NCBI GenBank assembly: GCA_036507955.1
Contig: DATCIH010000182.1
Coordinates: 1-8,609 of the forward strand
DNA from: DATCIH01 sp036507955
GTDB taxonomy: Bacteria; Bacillota; Clostridia; Clostridiales; Clostridiaceae
Direction of reading: 5' to 3'
DNA length: 8,609 nucleotides
Part shown: piece after piece, positions 5,371 through 8,609 of the stretch
How the letters are laid out: every line of letters starts with the position of its first letter
Position numbering within the stretch: position 1 is the stretch's first letter
The notes under the pieces: generated by a model
What the model was told of the DNA's origin: nothing
Database searches by the model: none
What the model saw: only the letters and a program-made list of their open reading frames with translations
Made by a program: the position numbers and the translations under genes

Positions 5371-6792
5371 ATGTTTAAAGTAAGACGATTGGCAGCTTTA
5401 GTACTTGCCTTACCATTGATTTTCATGTCACTGTCTATTCCAAGCAAGGCATTCGCGGCCCCGAGTGCCGCTATCACTTCATATCGGGTACCATGCGGTT
5501 CATTTGTTCAGTATTATATGACGCAGAGCTGGACCGATGCAAGATGGCAGCAAGAATTGAAATCGATGAAAAAGGCCGGGATGAAATACCTAATTTTCTC
5601 TCCTTCCGTCAGCGTTGATGAGACGAGCGGAATCACCAGTGCAATTTATCCGACGAATCTTCCAGAGTTCAAGAAGGGATATATCGGTGTGGACTGTACC
5701 GACGCAGTTCTGAGGAATTGCCAGAAGGCAGGTATGAAGGTCTTTATTGCGCTCAATATAGGCAGCAAATTTTGGAACTTCGGCTGGAATATATCCGGTA
5801 CGCAGCCGGATGCTTATACGGCATACTGGAGAAATAATGCGCGGATCAGCAACGAGGTTGCCTCTGAATTGTACAGCATGTATAAATCAAAGTATCCGGA
5901 TGCTTTTTACGGATGGTACTGGGTGCAGGAATTCTGGAATTACACCATTTGCACCAACACCTATGAGGGCAACTGCCCTGCGTCGTCGCCGGATTCCTGG
6001 GCGAAAGACCCCAAGGTTTACACGGATATCATTGCGAAAGAAGCGTTTTCACCTGTGCTGGATCATCTGACGCAGCTTGACCTAAGTATGCCCATGATGT
6101 TGAGCCCTTTTGCCAATCAGACACTGTGCAAAGCTTCTTCAAATGCAAGATTCTGGGGTGATATCATCAGAAACACCCGATTCCGTCCAGGTGACATCAT
6201 GGCACCACAGGACTCAATCGGAGCGCATGGCGTCACGATTGAGAACCTTGACGCATGGACGTCAAGTTATAAAACGGGTGTGGATGCCAACAGCAATTTG
6301 CATCTCTGGTCCAATAACGAGACGTTTTTGGATAACGGTGAGAGTACTCTTCTCGACCGTCTTGTGCAACAAATCAGCATCACATCCAAATATGCGGAGC
6401 AAAACATCACGTTTACCTGGAACCATTATTACAGCCCGTATAACACCTTAAAAGGCTTCAACGAGACATATATGAGCTATGTAAAAACGGGAATGATTGA
6501 GAAAAATCCTCCTCACTCGGTAAACGTATCTAGCATTAAATCAAGTAAATTATCCGATGGCACTTATAAAATTTCATGGCATGCGCCAAAGGATGATACG
6601 GGCATCGCGGTCTACAATATCTATAAGGGATCAACGCTAGTTTCCCATATCTACGCTACCCGGCGTGATATGACCAATACGGATCCCACATTGAATACAT
6701 TCTGCACCATGAAAGAAGGGGGGGTCTATACGATCGAAGCCATCGATTTTGCGGGCAATAAATCATCGATGACAAGTTTCTCTGTTCTCTGA
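5371..6792 (+). CDS. Secreted DUF4434 (glycosidase-like TIM barrel) protein with C-terminal Fn3-like domain
   Basis: 473 residues. Residues 1-29 are a Sec signal peptide: basic MFKVRR, a hydrophobic core, and cleavage after AFA at about 29. Residues about 40-375 match the DUF4434 pattern: FVQYYMTQSWTDARWQQELK, SMKKAGMKYLIFSPS, then repeated barrel strands. Conserved-looking acidic sites at strand ends are E187 in GWYWVQEFWN, D281 in APQDSIGAHG and E317 in LWSNNETF. E187 and E317 are candidate acid/base and nucleophile for a retaining glycosidase-like site (inference). Residues about 380-473 (SVNVSSIKSSKLSDGTYKIS, ending YTIEAIDFAGNKSS) form a fibronectin-III-like module, often used for carbohydrate or wall contact. 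It probably acts outside the cell on a polysaccharide; the substrate is unknown. GC is visibly higher than in its neighbours and codons are different, which suggests transfer. It lies between the two cassette units with its own terminator. Confidence 0.8.
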   Translation: MFKVRRLAALVLALPLIFMSLSIPSKAFAAPSAAITSYRVPCGSFVQYYMTQSWTDARWQQELKSMKKAGMKYLIFSPSVSVDETSGITSAIYPTNLPEFKKGYIGVDCTDAVLRNCQKAGMKVFIALNIGSKFWNFGWNISGTQPDAYTAYWRNNARISNEVASELYSMYKSKYPDAFYGWYWVQEFWNYTICTNTYEGNCPASSPDSWAKDPKVYTDIIAKEAFSPVLDHLTQLDLSMPMMLSPFANQTLCKASSNARFWGDIIRNTRFRPGDIMAPQDSIGAHGVTIENLDAWTSSYKTGVDANSNLHLWSNNETFLDNGESTLLDRLVQQISITSKYAEQNITFTWNHYYSPYNTLKGFNETYMSYVKTGMIEKNPPHSVNVSSIKSSKLSDGTYKISWHAPKDDTGIAVYNIYKGSTLVSHIYATRRDMTNTDPTLNTFCTMKEGGVYTIEAIDFAGNKSSMTSFSVL

Positions 6793-6818
6793 TAAACGCC
6801 ATTTTTATTTAAATCGGT

Positions 6819-6848
6819 AAAGCCGATGTGGACTTCGCACCGGCTTTT
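6819..6848 (+). terminator. Intrinsic terminator of the DUF4434 gene
   Basis: AAAGCCG (6819-6825) pairs with CGGCTTT (6841-6847). The stem extends inward through a mismatch to TGTGG/GCAC pairs around a small loop, and the hairpin ends in TTTT. It starts 26 bases after the stop. Its GC-rich stem shares the foreign composition of the gene, so it probably arrived with it. It also insulates the gntR remnant downstream. Confidence 0.75.
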
Positions 6849-6937
6849 ATCTTGTTGGTACTGCAATAAAAATTGGACTTGGGCTGTTGTATGATAGTTA
6901 AGTTTGTTAAAAATAAAGCTTAGAGGATTGTAAAACG

Positions 6938-7053
6938 ATGGATAAAAATTCATCAATACAAATTTATGATTAACTAGAAGCGGATATTAAAGAAAAAATA
7001 AAAAAAAGAGAGTGCCCTTTCGAGTCAAGAGTACTTTTCAATAATAATAATTA
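6938..7053 (+). pseudogene. gntR copy B, reduced to its two ends
   Basis: ATG 6938 after AGAGGA opens MDKNSSIQIYD, then TAA where unit A has CAA. Beyond the stop, LEADIKEKIKKRE still matches the first helix of the regulator. After GTCAAGAG (7024-7031) the sequence jumps to the last codons of gntR (TACTTTTCAATAATAATAAT, then TAA 7051-7053). An internal deletion of about 610 bases relative to 3292-3900 removed the DNA-binding recognition helix and the whole UTRA domain. It has no promoter of its own in the repeat and is certainly non-functional. Confidence 0.9.
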
Positions 7054-7058
7054 ACGTT

Positions 7059-7095
7059 AAGAATGTAATCCTGAGTTTTGTGAGATTACATTCTT
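7059..7095. terminator. Hairpin after gntR remnant, possible terminator (unit B)
   Basis: AAGAATGTAATC and GATTACATTCTT are perfect 12-base arms around a 13-base loop. This is the counterpart of 3929-3965, where one pair is mismatched. The tail is ATTATATT rather than a T-run, so efficiency is uncertain. Confidence 0.45.
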
Positions 7096-7107
7096 ATTAT
7101 ATTATAT

Positions 7108-7174
7108 ATACATTTAGCTATAATATATATATAATATAATTAATGTCTATATATTATAATTAAATGTATGGACA
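7108..7174. promoter_or_regulatory. Diverged palindrome and decayed HutC-type sites upstream of nanE (unit B)
   Basis: 22-base arms at 7108-7129 and 7148-7169 pair at 20 positions around an 18-base loop. The outer operator cores seen in unit A are altered: 7104-7111 reads ATATATAC, two changes from GTCTATAC, and 7166-7173 reads GTATGGAC, one change from GTATAGAC. A new GTCTATAT at 7145-7152 is one base off the consensus. Regulator binding is therefore probably weaker than at unit A. Confidence 0.5.
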
Positions 7175-7197
7175 ATATTATAAATTAACATTATAAT
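7169..7197 (+). promoter_or_regulatory. nanE promoter, unit B
   Basis: TGGACA (7169-7174) and TATAAT (7192-7197) are separated by 17 bases. This -35 is closer to TTGACA than the TAGACA of unit A, and the same change breaks the operator core. It drives the intact nanE with a leader of about 70 bases. Confidence 0.75.
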
Positions 7198-7223
7198 GGT
7201 TTTATACGATAAGGAGAAAAATA

Positions 7224-7253
7224 TTGCGCAAGACGATTATTTTTACTACTTAA
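7224..7253 (+). other. Possible 9-codon leader peptide, unit B
   Basis: AAGGAG at 7211-7216 precedes a TTG at 7224 by 7 bases, opening (M)RKTIIFTT and TAA. The ORF stayed open in both units despite an indel just upstream of the start. It lies wholly inside the nanE leader, 22 bases before the nanE ATG, so it could couple leader translation to nanE expression. Confidence 0.35.
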
Positions 7254-7275
7254 ACTTGTTTATTGGAGTGATAAA

Positions 7276-7974
7276 ATGAAAAATTCTATGGCGATACTTA
7301 ATAGCATAAAAGGTGGATTAATTGTATCTTGCCAGGCACTTGAAGATGAACCATTACATAGTCCAGATATAATGATGAGAATGGCACAGGCAGCTCTAAT
7401 GGGCGGAGCAATTGGTATTAGGGCTAATTCACCAGTAGATTGTATTACGATTAAACAAAATGTTGATTTACCTATAATAGCAATTTATAAAAAGGTTTAT
7501 GGAACTTGTAATGTATATATAACACCAACAATAGATGAGGTAAAAGAACTAATATCTATAAATCCAGAGATTATTGCGGTTGATGCTACAAATAGAACTA
7601 GACCGGATGGTAAAACACTTGAAAAGTTTTTAAAGGAAATAAAACAAATCTATAATGGTTTAATCATGGCAGACATCTCAAATCTTGAAGAAGGCATAGA
7701 AGCTGAGAGAATTGGATTCGATATAGTTTCTACAACGCTTAGCGGTTATACTGACTACACATTGGATAGACCAAAGCCAGATATTGAATTAATAAAAGGC
7801 TTAAAAGATGTATTAAAGGTACCAATTATTGCAGAAGGAAACATTGATTCGCCAAATAAAGCTATAAATTGTTTGGGTGCAGGAGCTTGGGCTATAGTTA
7901 TAGGTGGAGCTATTACTAGACCACAGTTAATTACTAAAAAAATTGTTGACTCTATTAAAAACTATACAGTATGA
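7276..7974 (+). CDS. nanE: N-acetylmannosamine-6-phosphate 2-epimerase (intact copy)
   Basis: 232 residues from ATG 7276, with GGAG 7 bases upstream. It interconverts ManNAc-6-P and GlcNAc-6-P in the cytoplasm, linking sialic acid or ManNAc use to the GlcNAc pathway. The family signatures appear in order: GGLIVSCQALEDEPLHSPDI (residues 13-32), AIGIRANS (45-52), DLPIIAIYKKVY (64-75), VYITPT (80-85), DATNRTRPDGKTL (103-115), MADIS (131-135), STTLSGYTDYT (152-162), IIAEGNI (184-190) and GGAITRPQ (210-217). By alignment with characterised clostridial NanE, K72 and E187 are the expected catalytic residues and D133 a phosphate- or sugar-site residue. Length is normal for this TIM-barrel family. No lyase (nanA) or kinase (nanK) is in the window, so the substrate source is not shown. 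Confidence 0.93.
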   Translation: MKNSMAILNSIKGGLIVSCQALEDEPLHSPDIMMRMAQAALMGGAIGIRANSPVDCITIKQNVDLPIIAIYKKVYGTCNVYITPTIDEVKELISINPEIIAVDATNRTRPDGKTLEKFLKEIKQIYNGLIMADISNLEEGIEAERIGFDIVSTTLSGYTDYTLDRPKPDIELIKGLKDVLKVPIIAEGNIDSPNKAINCLGAGAWAIVIGGAITRPQLITKKIVDSIKNYTV

Positions 7975-8113
7975 AACCGTTTATATAATTCTTGATAATG
8001 TAATATAGTTTTTAGTAATAGGCTAAGAAAATGTAACGTATTTAAATTTATGGGTTACTTAATTGAGTAACTTATGAATGAGTTTGAATTTATAAAAATG
8101 AGGTAAAAATATC
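7975..8113. other. Spacer between nanE and the acetyltransferase gene
   Basis: 139 bases conserved with unit A. It holds the stem GTTACT (8054-8059) / AGTAAC (8066-8071) with a 6-base loop, and a ribosome site GAGGT about 10 bases before the ATG at 8114. No clear promoter or terminator is visible, so co-transcription with nanE is plausible. Confidence 0.5.
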
Positions 8114-8545
8114 ATGAAGGTTACCCAAAGTGTTTTGGAGGAAGGACTTAGTCACTTAGGCTTAAAAAGTGGTGATAGTGTTTTAGTTCACAGCTTGCTA
8201 AGTAGCTTTGGTTTTGTTGATGGGGGAGCTATTACTGTAATTGATTCTTTTTTAAATGTATTAAAAGATGAAGGATTACTTATAGTACCAACGCTTACTG
8301 GAAAGATAACTGATTGCAGGGATAAACCTCCAATATTTGATGTAAAAACTACTCCATGTTGGACAGGAAAAATCCCAGAGACTTTTAGAATGATGAAACA
8401 AGCAGTAAGGTCATTACATCCTACACATTCAGTAGCGGCTATTGGGGATAGGAAGTATGAACTAACCAGACTGCATGAAACTGGTCTGTCTCCGTGTGAT
8501 GATAAAAGTCCATATGGTCCTATGTCAATAAAAAGTACAAATTAA
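8114..8545 (+). pseudogene. AAC(3)-family N-acetyltransferase, truncated at about half length
   Basis: The start MKVTQSVLEEGLSHLGLKSG and the motifs VHSLLSSFGFVDGG (25-38), FDVKTTPCWTGKIPETFR (75-92), RSLHPTHSVAAIG (99-111) and SPYG (132-135) identify the Antibiotic_NAT (AAC(3)/YokD) family. Members transfer acetyl from acetyl-CoA to an amino group of an aminoglycoside or another amino sugar. Members are about 260-270 residues. Here similarity stops after SPYG, and eight unrelated residues lead to TAA at 8545. The C-terminal half, with the catalytic His region, is absent, and none of the other frames to the window end looks like it. A deletion or insertion junction near 8520 is likely. Linkage to nanE suggests the original substrate was an amino sugar rather than a drug (inference). 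Confidence 0.8.
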
Positions 8546-8609
8546 AATGAGAAAGTTATTGTTAGAAGTTCCCTTAAATTTAAATTGCTATTGCTAGATT
8601 AAGTTTGGT

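Larger units (their letters stand above)
6857..8104 (+). repeat. Duplicated gntR-nanE cassette, unit B
   Basis: Direct repeat of 3115-4957, shorter mainly because about 610 bases of gntR are deleted. The match starts at GGTACTGCAATAAA immediately after the DUF4434 terminator and ends at the start of the acetyltransferase gene. The gntR promoter and operator of unit A (2974-3008) lie outside the repeat and are not present here. In this unit nanE is whole and gntR is destroyed. Confidence 0.9.

Noticed and set aside
5810..6451. Two open frames on the plus strand inside the DUF4434 gene
   Set aside because: They overlap a gene with a clear signal peptide and conserved domain. Their translations are Arg/Thr-rich and lack family features or ribosome sites.
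6726..6956. Minus-strand open frame across the end of the DUF4434 gene and the gntR remnant
   Set aside because: It crosses the terminator and the repeat border, has no ribosome site, and is explained by antisense of two known features.
8114..8545. Aminoglycoside resistance gene
   Set aside because: The gene lacks its C-terminal half, and the neighbours are amino-sugar genes, so a resistance call is not supported.

Overview
The window is AT-rich DNA, with AGGAGG-type ribosome sites and Lys/Ile/Asn-rich proteins, from a low-GC Gram-positive bacterium, most probably a Clostridium-like Firmicute. It is an accessory, decaying region: of about a dozen recognisable genes only four look complete, and the rest are truncated, frameshifted or fused. 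I see no rRNA, tRNA or CRISPR array.

Left part (1-2950) is a graveyard of mobile elements. On the minus strand the first 24 codons of a gene, possibly an IS66-type protein, run off the left edge. Beside it lies a two-gene element remnant: the C-terminal half of a DDE (rve/Mu-type) transposase at 477-1055, translationally coupled to an ExeA-like AAA+ ATPase whose Walker A motif is split by a one-base frameshift. On the plus strand the start of a DUF4238 gene (1573 to about 1805) is joined to the C-terminal end of a Tn3-family transposase (about 1805-2320). A perfect 19-bp hairpin follows, then a small intact ORF (2406-2822) that I associate with Tn3-type elements, then a diverged half-copy of the hairpin.

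Right part (2950-8609) is an amino-sugar gene cassette present twice in direct orientation. Unit A (about 3115-4957) has an intact GntR/HutC-family regulator and a broken nanE (N-acetylmannosamine-6-phosphate 2-epimerase). Unit B (about 6857-8104) has a gntR reduced to its two ends and an intact nanE. The two units have therefore decayed in a complementary way: together they still supply one regulator and one enzyme. Unit A is followed by a frameshifted remnant that may be DUF4127. Unit B is followed by an AAC(3)-family acetyltransferase gene cut to about half length.

Between the units sits a gene of visibly higher GC for a secreted DUF4434 protein (a TIM-barrel, glycosidase-like fold with a C-terminal Fn3-like domain), with its own terminator. 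It looks acquired.

Regulation can be partly read. Sites matching the HutC-type operator core GT-M-TA-K-AC lie over the -35 of the gntR promoter (2976-2983) and at both ends of a 16-bp inverted repeat over the -35 of nanE copy A (3978-3985, 4020-4027). The equivalent sites at the intact nanE (unit B) have lost one or two core bases, so control of the only working epimerase may be weakened. Both nanE leaders also carry a 9-codon ORF with its own good ribosome site.
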